Source: Dendrocalamus latiflorus (lineage: Eukaryota > Streptophyta > Magnoliopsida > Poales > Poaceae). From it: a stretch of DNA of 64,000 nt. The stretch spans positions 10,474,368 through 10,538,367 of the forward strand of contig CM029638.1 of the NCBI GenBank assembly GCA_017311315.1, in the 5' to 3' direction. The notes under the pieces are model-generated. The model saw only the letters and a list, made by a program, of their open reading frames with translations, had not been told where the DNA came from and did not search any database. Position 1 is the first letter of the stretch. Each line of letters opens with the position of its first letter. Both the position numbers and the translations under genes were made by a program. Positions 11,791-22,314 of this stretch are shown here, piece by piece.

Positions 11791-12696
11791 CTACTCATCC
11801 TCCACGATGATGCGCTCCTCCGGATCCTCCTCGGGGTCCTCCTCTGAATCAGATAAGTGTCTCTGTCCACAACCACGGCAGTTGTTCGGCGAACGCGACC
11901 GTGATCGACTCTGACTGAAATCGGAAAAACCGGAGCGAGATAGCTGGCGTCCTCGGCTAGATCCTCCAATATCAATGTCGGGTGGCGGACTGGAGCGTCG
12001 CACACTCTTCCTCGCAGTAAGCCTAGTGCGAGGTCCCGTAAACTGGGCTGGAGCAGCAACAGGGGCTGGTGGAGTCGGTGTAGTGGTAGCAGCTCGAAGA
12101 CGCTCTACCTCTGCCTCGGCAGCAGTCCTCGCCTGAACGGCGTCGGCGTGGGCAGCCTCACTCTGCAGTAGCTGGGCTCGGAGAGTGTCGGAGTGGTCGT
12201 AGCTCGACGTAAGCAGCCTCCGAAGAAGTCCGATCTCCTGCTGAGCTCTGGCGTAAGTCGCTGAAGCTGCCAGAGTGTGCTGCACCTGGTGAGACAAGCG
12301 CGGGTCGTCCACCACCAGCTGGAAAAGCTCTGGATGAGTCTGTCCTGCTCTCGTCGTCGGGAAGAAGCAAAAAGGTGACTGTCGTAGCTCCTCCTTGTGC
12401 CTCCTGCACAACTCCGAGATCGCCAACTGTGCTGCATCCTGGATCGCATCTGAGCAGAAGGTCCGTGGGTACTCAATATGACGCTCAACTGGGTCAATCC
12501 TCCCGTCTGGAGCGTAAATGAACACCTCCATGCTCCAGGAGTCCGTGCTCATCACTCGTGTGTTCCGCCCTCTGAAGATAGGCTGTTGGGTGTACTTCAG
12601 ATGCTGCATTAGCTGCCGTAGAAGAGTCGCAAAAGCTCCCTCACTCTCGCCATGAGAATGGTGATCCCACGGGGCTGATGACGACGAACCTGCCAT
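11791..12696 (-). CDS. ORF0: extra coiled-coil ORF between PBS and gag
   Basis: 301-codon ATG-to-stop frame in the leader of the chromovirus, about 180 bp after the PBS and 262 bp before gag. The N-terminal half contains a 'VFIYAPDGRIDPVERHIEYP' block and a Cys/His-containing helical stretch that recur in extra ORFs of grass gypsy elements. Residues ~149-205 are strongly heptad-like (Leu/Ala/Glu rich), so a coiled coil is likely. The tail (244-301) is Arg-Ser rich (SRSRSRSP), has one CxxC (CRGC) and ends in a highly acidic EEDPEEDPEE run. No enzyme motif is seen. An 'orf0' upstream of gag is known in RIRE3/RIRE8-type rice elements; its function is not established. The frame is intact although gag-pol is not. 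Confidence 0.7.
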   Translation of the reverse strand: MAGSSSSAPWDHHSHGESEGAFATLLRQLMQHLKYTQQPIFRGRNTRVMSTDSWSMEVFIYAPDGRIDPVERHIEYPRTFCSDAIQDAAQLAISELCRRHKEELRQSPFCFFPTTRAGQTHPELFQLVVDDPRLSHQVQHTLAASATYARAQQEIGLLRRLLTSSYDHSDTLRAQLLQSEAAHADAVQARTAAEAEVERLRAATTTPTPPAPVAAPAQFTGPRTRLTARKSVRRSSPPPDIDIGGSSRGRQLSRSGFSDFSQSRSRSRSPNNCRGCGQRHLSDSEEDPEEDPEERIIVEDE

Positions 12697-12877
12697 CTAC
12701 AAGTTGGAAAAGAGGAGAGATCAGTAAAGATTTTTAAATAGTGAAAAGGGAGGACAGAAACAAGATACTAAGTAAGAGGAGAGTAGAAGCAAAGAAGCTT
12801 ATATATTTTTAATATATTCTTTTTAAACATAAGTCCTTAAAACTTCCCAATACCTAGGGTTCGTCCTACAGTCAAGA

Positions 12878-12891
12878 TGGCTCTGATACCA
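12878..12891 (-). other. Primer binding site, initiator-Met tRNA type
   Basis: Minus-strand TGGTATCAGAGCCA, four bases downstream of the 5' LTR end. TGGTATCAGAGC is the standard complement of the tRNA-iMet 3' end used by most plant LTR elements. Confidence 0.93.
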
Positions 12892-12895
12892 CTTC

Positions 12896-15800
12896 TGTGA
12901 GACCCGGAGTAGAAACTTCCGGACCCCCCTGTGCATTACAGTACTAGTCCCAGATCAATGCTAGTACACACAGATAACCAGAAAAAAACGGTACATTGTC
13001 ATCCACGATTGATTACAATAATAACTGAAGTTTTACATTGGTCATTGCCTTACAAAGGTTCACAGAACCTTAAAACAAAAATAAACACAGCGGAAGCAAA
13101 AAGTAAATTAATCGACCCATCAATCTGCCACAGGCAATTGACTGGGGAAACGAGTCCTAAGCATCCGGGAAGAATCCACCGCATCCACACTCGGCACAGA
13201 AGTTGTATTCTCCAGCTTGAGCTTCTTCATCCTCTGCTAATGTATTTATAGAGCAATATGTGAGTACAAAATTGTACTCCGCAAGTCTTGGGAAAGATGC
13301 ATAGATGCAAGGTTTCACAAAGGAGGCTATATGTTTCTTTTGCAAAAATCAGTGTTTTATTTGAAATCTACTTAATTACTTCAAAAGCCATTTGATAAAC
13401 ACCTTGTTTTTCATAATTGAAATTAGATAAATAACTTAGTGAAGGTTAATCCACCAACACTACTATTTCAGGCTATCTGCCAACTTTCAAAAACCTCAGG
13501 TTAAACTACCTGATCTGGTTACACCACCAGATTTAAATCATGAGAGTTATACCACTCCCAAGTTTGACAAACCATTTTATTTTGAAATCAAAATCAAACT
13601 TCTACCATGTGAATGCATTCCTTACCCGCCCTTGACCGTGGGCACGGCTATTCGAATAGTATTTACTCTGCAGAGTTTGTACACTTTACCCACAAGAGAT
13701 AAATTATCTTAATAGTCAACATGCTTCCTTTGGCATGAGACCCAGATAAAATATCACAAAGCCTTTCACCTACTCCAGTATAGCTAGATACCACCCGCTA
13801 AGGTTTCACCACAACTCGAATCCACGAGTCGGAGCCCCCTCTTGCGCCGTATGAGTACAGTAAACCCTGTCCCTCACTATGAGTAACCAGTACACCCTGG
13901 CACTCAATACACCACTGGTGATATCTAAACTACACCTTTATAGGTTAGTTAGCTAGGTCGTACCCATATAGACTTGTGGTTGCACTGTTTTGCTCAGTTT
14001 GGACAAACACAAGCGTCGGTCCTTAAACGACCAGGGTGGTTCATTCACAATTCCAAAAATTCTCGTGCTAACTGCACCAGCCAAACCTTCCATCCACCCT
14101 TGTCAACTTTTCCCTTTAAAATTCATTTTTACTTTTAAATTAACAGTGGTAACATCCATTACCACTTTTCAAACAAATCATTTAACAATGGTAACATCCA
14201 TTACCAATGTTCAAACAAATCATTCATCAAAACATTTAGCAAACATGCTACTCATTTGAGCATTATTACATTGATTTGCTACGCTAAGCATTTGCTAGTA
14301 TTTAAAAATTCAACAGATGTAATACTAACTCATTATTGAGTCAAAGGGATATCCTAAGTTGACAATGGTACAAGGTAAACAATTTTCAATGGAAGGTATA
14401 ACAAATTGGATATTTAACTAAATTTTCTAAATCAAATTATCACTTGATATAACATAAGCATGCAATAATTTAAAATAACTACCTAATCATTTTATAAATC
14501 ATTTGAGCAAGTTGATCAAGGAAAACTTGCAAAACATAGGATCAAAATGATCAAAGGAGACTTGCCTTCCTGTGCTGGGTTGAAATTTTCCGGGGCTTGC
14601 TCTTGAAGTTCCTCGGACAAATCGGTCTCTACACGTAAATCAAGAAATCCAAATAAATAAAATAAAATAAAAACTCAAAAATTAATACAAAAATATACCA
14701 GATGAAAGATTGAAATTTTAGACGAATTTAAAAATTTGAATGGATCAATTTGGAGTTAAAATGAAGAAGATATGGCTTTTGGAAGATTTAGAATCAAGAA
14801 AAAGGAAAAAGAGAATTTCTGGAATTAAATTTATACCGAAAATGAATTATGACGTCAGCATGGATTTTCTGGGAATTAATTTACTGAAGAAAATTACAAT
14901 TATGACGTCAGCATGGAATTAAAAATAAATTACAAAGGCTGACATGTGGGGCCAGCCCACGGTGGACCGAGTCCACGGACCCACAAAATTGCTGACATGG
15001 CAGACCAAACTGACACGTGGCATGCTGACGTGGCAGTGCTGACGTGGGACGGGCGGCGGTTTTCGGCTGACGTGGCGCTGACGTGGCAGACACGTGTCTG
15101 CCACGTGGCATGACACGTCAGCCAGGGCTGACGTGGCTCGGCTGAGCTGGCGACTCGGGCGCGGCGGCGGTGCGAGAAATGGACGGTCGGGATTGAGACG
15201 TGTGGCGAGATCCCGAGCGTTGGCTCAGATCTGGATGAGCGGCGGTGATGGCGCGGCGGAGACGCGGGGTGCCGCGCGATGGCCGACGCGTGGCTCGGCT
15301 CGCCGCGCGAGGCGTCGCGCGGACGCGAACGCGCGCGCGGACGACGAGTTGGACGGCTGCGATGGGGACGCGTGGACACATCCCGGCCGTCGGAGAATGG
15401 CCGGCGGAGATGAGACGGTGTGGAGGCGGGGACTCGCTCGATCGTCGACGCGTGGACGGGGGCGTCGCACGAAGCGTGGCGCGACCGAGGGTGCGACCGA
15501 GGGTGCGGCGGAGACTCACCGACGGCGACGGTTTCGAACAGCGACGACGGTTTCGAACGGCGGAGACACGCACGCGAGAACGGGAGAGAGAGGGAGAGCG
15601 CAAAGGGGGTGAGAGGGGTGGCCGGGGTCGGTTTTATACGCAGCGGAGGAAGAAATGGCCGCGCGTTCGCCGGCGAGTTAAAACGGTAGTTTCCGGCGGC
15701 GGCGAAACGGGCGTCACTCCGAGAGGAAACGGCTACGGTTAATGGCGCACGACGAACGGTGCTCGGGGTCTTTAATGGCGACGCGAAACGGCCGGGAAAA

Positions 15801-16506
15801 CAAACGGGCGAGCTCGGCGGCGGCGGTAATGGCGACGCACGCGCAGAGACAAAACTGTCGCGGGAACGACGGACCTGACAGGTGGGACCCACCTGTCAGT
15901 GAGAGAGAGAGAGAGAGAGGAGAGGAGACGGCGATCGAACGGATGGGCGACGGGTGGCAAGGGGATGAGATCGGGGCCATCGGATGGAGGCGAAGGGGTA
16001 AGTGATGAGGAACGGCGAAGATTAAATCAAACAAGGCTGATCTGATCTGGGCCATCCGGTTCATCGAGTGGAAGCGGGCGGCTCGGATGAACGCGGGCGT
16101 GGGCGGGAGCGCGGATGCGCGACAGGTGTCGTGCGGAGGAGAGGGGAAGGCGGGATGGGCGCGGACGACAGGGATAGAACCGGCGGCGGGGATGGACGGA
16201 CGGATGGGCGCCACGTGGCGGCCGGGGAGCATTTAGAATTTAAATCTTTTATAGATTTCAGAAATCAATAGGAGGCTTTAAAATACTCAAAAAAATACCA
16301 AATAAATTCCAAAAAATGCAGAAAAATTCACATAATTCACTGATAATGTTTTGAACATATGAAAAATATTTCCAACCTATTTTGATATTAAATTTTTATT
16401 TTTAAACAGAACTTTATATTCTGAAAAATCCAAATAAATCCAAATAAATTGAGATAATTAATTTAAAATTATTTCTTCCAAATAAAGCAAAAATTGGGAT
16501 GTTACA
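12896..16506 (-). repeat. 5' LTR of the chromovirus (3611 bp)
   Basis: Direct repeat of 3351-7040. Differences are concentrated in the GC-rich U3 part: about ten substitutions, most at CpG positions; a net loss of about 80 bp near 15475 where 'CGACCGAGGGTGCG' is found in tandem; a GA-run longer by 4; an A-run shorter by 1. The rest is almost identical. Confidence 0.95.
15632..15638 (-). promoter_or_regulatory. TATA box of the 5' LTR promoter
   Basis: Minus-strand TATAAAA in 'GCGTATAAAACCGACC'. Transcription would be expected to start about 30 bp further on, near 15600, placing U3 at roughly 15605-16506 and a very long R-U5 (about 2.7 kb). The nearby CT-rich run (minus strand, 15580-15605) fits a plant start region. 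Confidence 0.6.
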
Positions 16507-16511
16507 GCTTT
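16507..16511. repeat. Target-site duplication GCTTT (right copy)
   Basis: Pairs with 3346-3350 and follows the LTR end GATGTTACA. Confidence 0.95.
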
Positions 16512-17760
16512 TGACCTGTCCTTCATCGTAGTGAGCCATCACTGTGCACGTCATCGCTATTGCCATAGCTCCTTATCAACCAGCCAGTCTGTTGCCTCTC
16601 CAACGTCGCCAACCCCCTCAATAGACTTCTGGTAACCCCTAGTTCCTCGCGTGCTAGTTGGATTTAGATATTATCCACCATAGTTTAGCCTTTGCCGTGG
16701 CCGTCTGTGACACCACCACAAGAGTCATTATCGACACTCTCCAATGACCGTATGACCTCAAGCCACCGCCTTTGGCTTCACCAGGCTCTCTTTAGTCCAT
16801 TTTGCCCTTCTCAAAGCCAAGCCGCCACCTCCCTTGCCATTGGTGAGCTCGTCAGAGCTTCGCTCCATTTGGCTCTACTTCTCCTCTCCCTGATAGTGGG
16901 CCCTGCCTGTCAGAATGATTAAGTTAGCGCTAATGACATTTTCAAATCTAATGCATGTATGTTATATGGGCCCAATTTAATTAGTTAATCAAAATTATAT
17001 TTAAAACTGGTTTTAAAACATATGAGTATGACATGTAGGTAATGTTTAAAAATATATGAGTTTGACATCTAGGACTACCCACCTGTAAGAGAGAAAATTA
17101 ACACTAATGACAGATTTACACCTAATGAGTCTATAACAAGTGGGCCCAATTAAAATCAATTAAGAAATTTTTTATTAAATTGAAAACTAAAATATGAGTC
17201 ACAGACATATGGGATCCACTAGGTAAATGAATAAATAAAACATGATTTAAGCAATGTGAGACTGACAAGCATGGCCCACATGTAAAGAATTTCATAAAAA
17301 TAAATAAAATGGAAAAATATGTTTTACTTATGTGAAAGTTTGCTTTCCGCTTTAGTTCTATTAAAGTTCACTTTCTCCATTAGAAAACATATTTTTCGTA
17401 GAACGTATTGGAAAGTTCACTTTTTCTATTGGAAAGCATGTTTCTGAGAAATGCGCCTTTGACGTCATCACTTTTAACATTTTTTCAAAATTTACAAACC
17501 GAACCTAATTTAAATGGCTATAACTTTTGAATACAAACTCCAAATTAAGTGAATTTTGTCTCTATTTTTTTTTAAGAAAATCATGCTCTATCTAAATATG
17601 TAATGATATTTAAATTTGGCTTCTATTTTAATTTATTTTACTGTTATTTATACTTGTTTAAATTTTATCGAATAGATACCGTAGCGTCGAAGACCTACGA
17701 AAGCACTTCCGAGCAATTCTCTAAGCAACAATAGTAAGACAAGCACCCTCTTTGATCATG
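16512..17760. repeat. Degenerate LTR-like non-coding sequence
   Basis: The sequence has the texture of an old gypsy LTR: repeated 'GTGGGCCCAATT' and 'GACATGTAGG' phrases, 'GGCTATAACTTTTGAATACAAACTCC', and a 'GATACCGTAGCGTCGAAG' to 'GCAACAATAGTAAGACAAGCA' stretch near 17685-17745 of the type found at LTR 3' ends of grass chromoviruses. Ends, partner LTR and target duplication were not found. Together with 3161-3345 it would form the pre-insertion target, i.e. a nested insertion. No gene is seen. Confidence 0.35.
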
Positions 17761-19621
17761 TTCATCATACTATCTCAGTTATTGTATATTGTTTCCAAAA
17801 TCTATTATGCATATGTGCATGTTTCACTAAAGTCGCTATATTGTGGTAATGGTAGTTATTTGTCTATTCTTTTAGGCTACGGCTTATGACTGCGGCTTAT
17901 AGTTTTGGCTATTTACGAGAGAGTACAAAGAGATAGAGACTTGCATGTGATTTTGGCTGATATAAATGAAGTCGTTGCAGTGTGTACTATGATCGACTTA
18001 TAGACCCAGCCTTGAAAAGGCATTCCATTTAAAAACTAGTTATTATAGAAAAGCAGCTTTTCGAAGTCAAAAAAAAGAGGGCCTATAGCCGTTTGAATGC
18101 ATCGAACCTCCTTGCAAATTTGATATATTATTATTGTAACCTTTAGGACATGATTTAGACAGTAGCTAATATTAAATTGGGTATATTACATTGAGTATAT
18201 GGTCTAGATACTTAGCCACGCATTAGTTTTCACTATGTTTGATTTTTCAAAAAAAAACTTGCATGTGGTTATGGCTGATTTTGAAATATTGGATCAAAGG
18301 AGGAACCTCTGTTAGTTTGATATAAAATAAAATGAAAAACCTAGATTTACACATGACGAGTTGTAATATGAACTGTAAATTAAGAGAGGGTATCTCGCAT
18401 ATAGATAAGAGGAGATTCTCACCTGGGTTAATTAAGGACCGAACAGTATTGCCGCATATTTAAGTTACACCGTACAACCACATGTGCTATATGGCCTCTA
18501 ACTTTAGCTGACTATAGGATTGACGGTGATAGCCTAACTTGGACATGGAATTTGCCAACGTATATACATGCTGAATCGGTAGCAGCTAGCTGCCAACTTA
18601 GGGGGCATTCATATTAGTTTCTGCTGATGGTTTTTTTGTTGTGCTTGAAGTTTTTTGGCTAAAAATAAATAGTAGCTGCCGAAAGAAATGACTTTTAGAA
18701 AAAGTGACGAGTGGTGCAAAAAAAATGAGGGAGAGATATATGCATAAGACGGGAGAGAGAGAGTAATGGGATACGTATGTGTTCGTGACCTCTCACTTAT
18801 CCTTGAAGAGAAACAAAAATGAGAGGAATAAAAAAACTACTTCGAAAAATATATATTTATATTAACTTCGGACTTGTAGCAAAAACCAAAATCAGAAATC
18901 AATTCGACCTTAACGGTCTTTGTTGCCCCCATCGATTATTGGTCGGCAACGTCGCTAAATGCCTAAATCCCTCTCGATCTCCAAGTGGACAACTGGTCGA
19001 GTGCGCCCGTGGAATGGCTTGCTTAGTACCTGGCTATCTTCTTGTACATCTTGGCCCCGAAACCATTTCCTCCTTATACAAAGCTATTTGACCCAGGTCA
19101 AGATCCGGAACCCCTGTAGCAGTCAAAACACAAGTCAAACACGTGTATGGTCCTTTTTTCAATCCGAATCATCCATTTCTGATCCGAAGGCCCAAAAGAA
19201 CAGGGCTTTTGCTCATTTGCCCCATACATCAATATACACTTTGATGATTTGTCCTGTTGTGTCACTGATACGTAGGTCAGTGAGATATGACAGGAGCAAA
19301 TAAATAAACGCACTTAAGAGTGTGGTAAATGAGCAATTATTCCCAATAGAACTTCAGCGGAGGGTCGGAGTCTCGGAGATGCTACGAGTGAACCTTCGCA
19401 CGCTGACAAGTGGGCCTCTGACTTCTGCTTTGCGTGAGCACAGGAAGCTGGCAAGTGGGGTTGGCCTTCTTCAACCTTCACCCTGGACTGGGAGATGCGC
19501 ACCGCGTGAACCGTCCTAAGAACAGGGCACTCTCCCCCGCAGAACGGCACCCTGCGCTCTCCGGCCGCAGCCACTCGGCCGCGGCCGCCACAGCCGCAGC
19601 AAGACAGCTGCTGCCGCCGTT
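17761..19621. other. Intergenic DNA and presumed promoter region of the DYW-PPR gene
   Basis: AT-rich non-coding sequence up to about 18.9 kb, then more balanced DNA approaching the gene. No ORF here resembles a known protein. GC rises sharply from 19,480 into the coding start. No clear TATA box was identified near the start codon, which is usual for PPR genes. Confidence 0.4.
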
Positions 19622-21553
19622 ATGTCCCTTGCCGCGGCCGCCTCCCCACCTTTCCCGCCCTCATGGGCCTTCCAGATCCGCGTGGCCGCCTCCCAGGGCC
19701 ACTTCCTCCATGCCGTCTCCCTCTTCGTCCAAATGCGCGCCTCCGTCGCGCCACGCTCGTCCGTCCCGGCCTCCCTTCCCGCCGCCCTCAAGTCCTGCGC
19801 CGCCGTCGGCCTCCGCGCGCTCGGCACGTCGCTCCACGCTCTGGCCATCCGCTCCGGCGCCTTCGCTGACCGCTTCACCGCCAATGCCCTCCTCAACCTC
19901 TACTGCAAGCTCCAGGATTTGCATCGTTCCTCCGGGACAGACGTGCCTTGGAGCGAAGACGGCGTGGGATCAGCTGCATTAGAGCGCGTGCGGAAGGTGT
20001 TCGATGAAATGCCCGAGAGGAACGTGGTGTCTTGGAACACTTTGGTACTGGGGTGTGCGGAGAACGGGAGGCACCAAGAAGCTCTGGGCATGGTCAGGAG
20101 GATGTGGAGGGATGGATTTAAGCCTGACTCATTTACCTTGTCGAGTGTGCTGCCGATCTTTGCGGAGTGGGCCGATGTCAGGAGAGGCATGGAAGTGCAT
20201 GGCTTTGCTACCAGGAATGGGTTTGAGAATGATGTGTTTGTTGGCAGTAGCTTGATTAATATGTACGCGAATTGCACTCGAACAGATTACTTAGTCAAGG
20301 TGTTCGACAACCTCCCGGGACGTGACGCAATTCTGTGGAACTCGATGCTTGCAGGGTGTGCACAAAATGGGTCAGTTGAGGAGGCTCTTGGAATATTTCG
20401 TCGGATGCTGCAGGCTGGAGTTAGGCCTGTGCCCGTGACATTCTCGAGCCTCATACCTGCGTGTGGCAATTTGGCCTCGTTGAGTCTTGGGAAGCAGCTC
20501 CACGCGTATGTGATCTGTGGTGGGTTTGATGATAATGTGTTTATATCTAGCTCCCTGATTGACATGTATTGCAAATGTGGGAATATTAGCATTGCTCGCC
20601 ACATCTTTGATGGGATGCAGTCACCAGATATTGTATCATGGACTGTGATGATCATGGGGTATGCATTGCATGGTCCAGCAAGAGAGGCTCTTGTGTTGTT
20701 TGAGAGAATGGAGTTAAGTAATGTGAAGCCTAATCATATCACGTTTCTAGCAGTTCTGACTGCATGTAGTCATGCTGGATTGGTGGACGAGGGCAGGAAG
20801 TATTTCAACAGTATGTCAGATCATTATGGAATTGTTCCTTCTGTTGAGCATTGTGCAGCACTTGCAGATACCCTTGGCCGTGCAGGTGAGCTAGATGAAG
20901 CACATAATTTCATCTCTAAGATGCAAATAAAACCAACTGCAAGTGTCTGGTCCACCTTGTTAAGGGCTTGCAGGGTCCATAAAAACACTGTGTTAGCTGA
21001 GGAAGTAGCCAAGAAAATTTTTGAGCTTGAACCTAAGAGCATGGGATCTCATGTAATTTTATCAAACATGTATTCAGCTTCTGGGAGATGGAATGAAGCA
21101 GCACACCTGTGGAAATCTATGAGAAATAAGAGTATGAAGAAGGAACCAGCTTGCAGTTGGATTGAAGTTAAGAACAGACGGCACGTGTTTGTAGCTCATG
21201 ATAAGTCCCATCCTTGGTATGACAGGATTATTTGTGCATTGAATGTTTTCTCAGAGCAGATGGCACGTCAAGGGTATGTTCCCAATACAGAGGATGTTTT
21301 CCAGGATATTGAAGAAGAGCAGAAGAGGTATGTCTTATGTGGTCACAGTGAGAAACTTGCGATAATATTTGGTATCATCAGTACACCTCCTGAAACAACA
21401 ATTCGCGTCATGAAGAATCTCAGAGTTTGTGTTGATTGCCACACAGTAACAAAGTTTATTTCAAAGATAGTTGGGAGGGAGATTATTGTGCGCGATGTAA
21501 ACCGTTTCCACCATTTTAAGGACGGAAATTGTTCCTGCGGGGACTTTTGGTGA
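19622..21553 (+). CDS. PPR protein, PLS-E-DYW class (probable organellar C-to-U RNA editing factor)
   Basis: Intronless 643-residue frame. The N-terminus is Ala/Pro/Ser/Arg rich and suits an organelle presequence. Repeats with 'VVSWNTLVLGCAENG', 'ALVDMY/LINMY' and 'AREALVLFERM' type motifs run from about residue 20 to 450, followed by E and E+ motifs and a C-terminal DYW deaminase domain. Zinc/catalytic residues are present: HSE (H575, E577), CVDCH (C603, C606, H607), and HHFKDGNCSC near the end. The last three residues are DFW rather than DYW, a conservative change seen in some family members. The domain would deaminate specific cytidines in chloroplast or mitochondrial transcripts chosen by the repeats; the target is unknown. 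It resembles Arabidopsis At3g23330-like proteins (memory, unchecked). The ATG is the first in frame after the GC-rich leader. Confidence 0.93.
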   Translation: MSLAAAASPPFPPSWAFQIRVAASQGHFLHAVSLFVQMRASVAPRSSVPASLPAALKSCAAVGLRALGTSLHALAIRSGAFADRFTANALLNLYCKLQDLHRSSGTDVPWSEDGVGSAALERVRKVFDEMPERNVVSWNTLVLGCAENGRHQEALGMVRRMWRDGFKPDSFTLSSVLPIFAEWADVRRGMEVHGFATRNGFENDVFVGSSLINMYANCTRTDYLVKVFDNLPGRDAILWNSMLAGCAQNGSVEEALGIFRRMLQAGVRPVPVTFSSLIPACGNLASLSLGKQLHAYVICGGFDDNVFISSSLIDMYCKCGNISIARHIFDGMQSPDIVSWTVMIMGYALHGPAREALVLFERMELSNVKPNHITFLAVLTACSHAGLVDEGRKYFNSMSDHYGIVPSVEHCAALADTLGRAGELDEAHNFISKMQIKPTASVWSTLLRACRVHKNTVLAEEVAKKIFELEPKSMGSHVILSNMYSASGRWNEAAHLWKSMRNKSMKKEPACSWIEVKNRRHVFVAHDKSHPWYDRIICALNVFSEQMARQGYVPNTEDVFQDIEEEQKRYVLCGHSEKLAIIFGIISTPPETTIRVMKNLRVCVDCHTVTKFISKIVGREIIVRDVNRFHHFKDGNCSCGDFW

Positions 21554-21878
21554 TTGAACAGCAGTTTGTGATTGCTTCATGTTCATGACATGAGTTCCTA
21601 TTCCACATGCTTCTGTACTGAGTATGGGCATTGGATGGCAATGAGTCTTGGTAATTTAAATATCTTCCACCATTTCAAGGACTGAAGTTATTTCTGGAAT
21701 TTTGGTAAAATGCCAGGGGGAAATTGAAGATTAGCTGTAGTTCACTAGACATGGACCATGTGGTTCATTGCATGGTGAGCTAGTCTGCTTCTTTTGAAGA
21801 ACAACGCAGGACTCAGGCGATAGTATTTCTAGCAGATCGAAGTGCCAAACTAGATGCATCTGAACATCAAAGCATCTC
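21554..21878. other. 3' flank of the PPR gene with an echo of its last codons
   Basis: Probable 3' UTR. At 21664-21708 the sequence 'CTTCCACCATTTCAAGGAC...TTTTGG' repeats, imperfectly, the final 49 bp of the coding region (21505-21553), including the HHFKD and FW codons. It then joins the LTR element at 21879. Confidence 0.5.
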
Positions 21879-22206
21879 TCATAGGCGTGGGCCTTGGGCC
21901 CAGCCGGTCCATTATTAGAAAATAGAGATTACTTTATATTTGAGTTAGAGATTAGTTTCATTTTGTTAGAGATATGATTAGAGATATGATATTAGTTTCT
22001 ATATTGTTAGAGATATGATTGGAATTAGATTCTATCTGTTAAGGGGAGCCCATCTATATAAAGAGGGCTACCGCATGCTATTGGAATCAAGCAGAGTAAT
22101 AACAAAGTCTTCCTCGTCTATCGTCTCTCTCTCTCTCCTTCTACGCCGACGCCATCTAGCTATCCTCCTGGTGGTGTTTACCCTCTATGAACTAAGGTTC
22201 ATGATA
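21879..22206 (+). repeat. 5' LTR of the small element
   Basis: Shares 'TCATAGGYGTGGGMCTTGGGCC' to 'ACTAAGGTTCATGAYA' with 23658-23957. It contains a 23-bp internal duplication ('ACTTTATATTTGAGTTAGAGATT') not in the 3' copy. A TATA box TATATAAAG is at 22056-22064, followed by a CT-rich initiator region. Confidence 0.85.
22056..22064 (+). promoter_or_regulatory. TATA box of the small LTR element
   Basis: TATATAAAG in 'CATCTATATAAAGAGGGC', conserved in the second LTR near 23812. About 70-80 bp downstream is a TCTCTCTCTC tract. Confidence 0.6.
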
Positions 22207-22209
22207 ATT

Positions 22210-22221
22210 TGGTATTAGAGC
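22210..22221 (+). other. Primer binding site (tRNA-iMet type, one mismatch)
   Basis: TGGTATTAGAGC, three bases after the 5' LTR end; the usual plant form is TGGTATCAGAGC. Confidence 0.75.
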
Positions 22222-22314
22222 AGTCGATCCCTTCCCACGACTTCTGCTACCATAATTCCTGTGACTCGTTCTGCTGCCGAGTCATTGGTCATAATAAAAG
22301 CTAACGCTAATAAG

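Larger units (their letters stand above)
3351..16506 (-). mobile_element. Tekay/Del-type chromovirus (Ty3-gypsy), complete structure, 13.16 kb
   Basis: Full-length LTR retrotransposon on the minus strand. Order in its own sense: 5' LTR (12896-16506), tRNA-iMet-type PBS (12878-12891), ORF0 (11791-12696), gag-protease-RT-RNaseH-integrase-chromodomain (7053-11528), PPT (7041-7054), 3' LTR (3351-7040). LTRs start TGTAACATCC and end GGGTCTCACA on the minus strand, and a perfect 5-bp GCTTT duplication flanks the whole. The LTRs differ by only about a dozen substitutions and a few indels, so the insertion is young. The chromodomain at the C-terminus and the very long LTRs point to the Tekay lineage (RIRE3/RIRE8-like in grasses, from memory). 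One in-frame TAG in the reverse transcriptase is the only coding lesion noticed. Confidence 0.95.

Noticed and set aside
16692..19313. Short ORFs between the chromovirus and the PPR gene
   Set aside because: All under 120 codons, no homology recognised, and they overlap on different strands.
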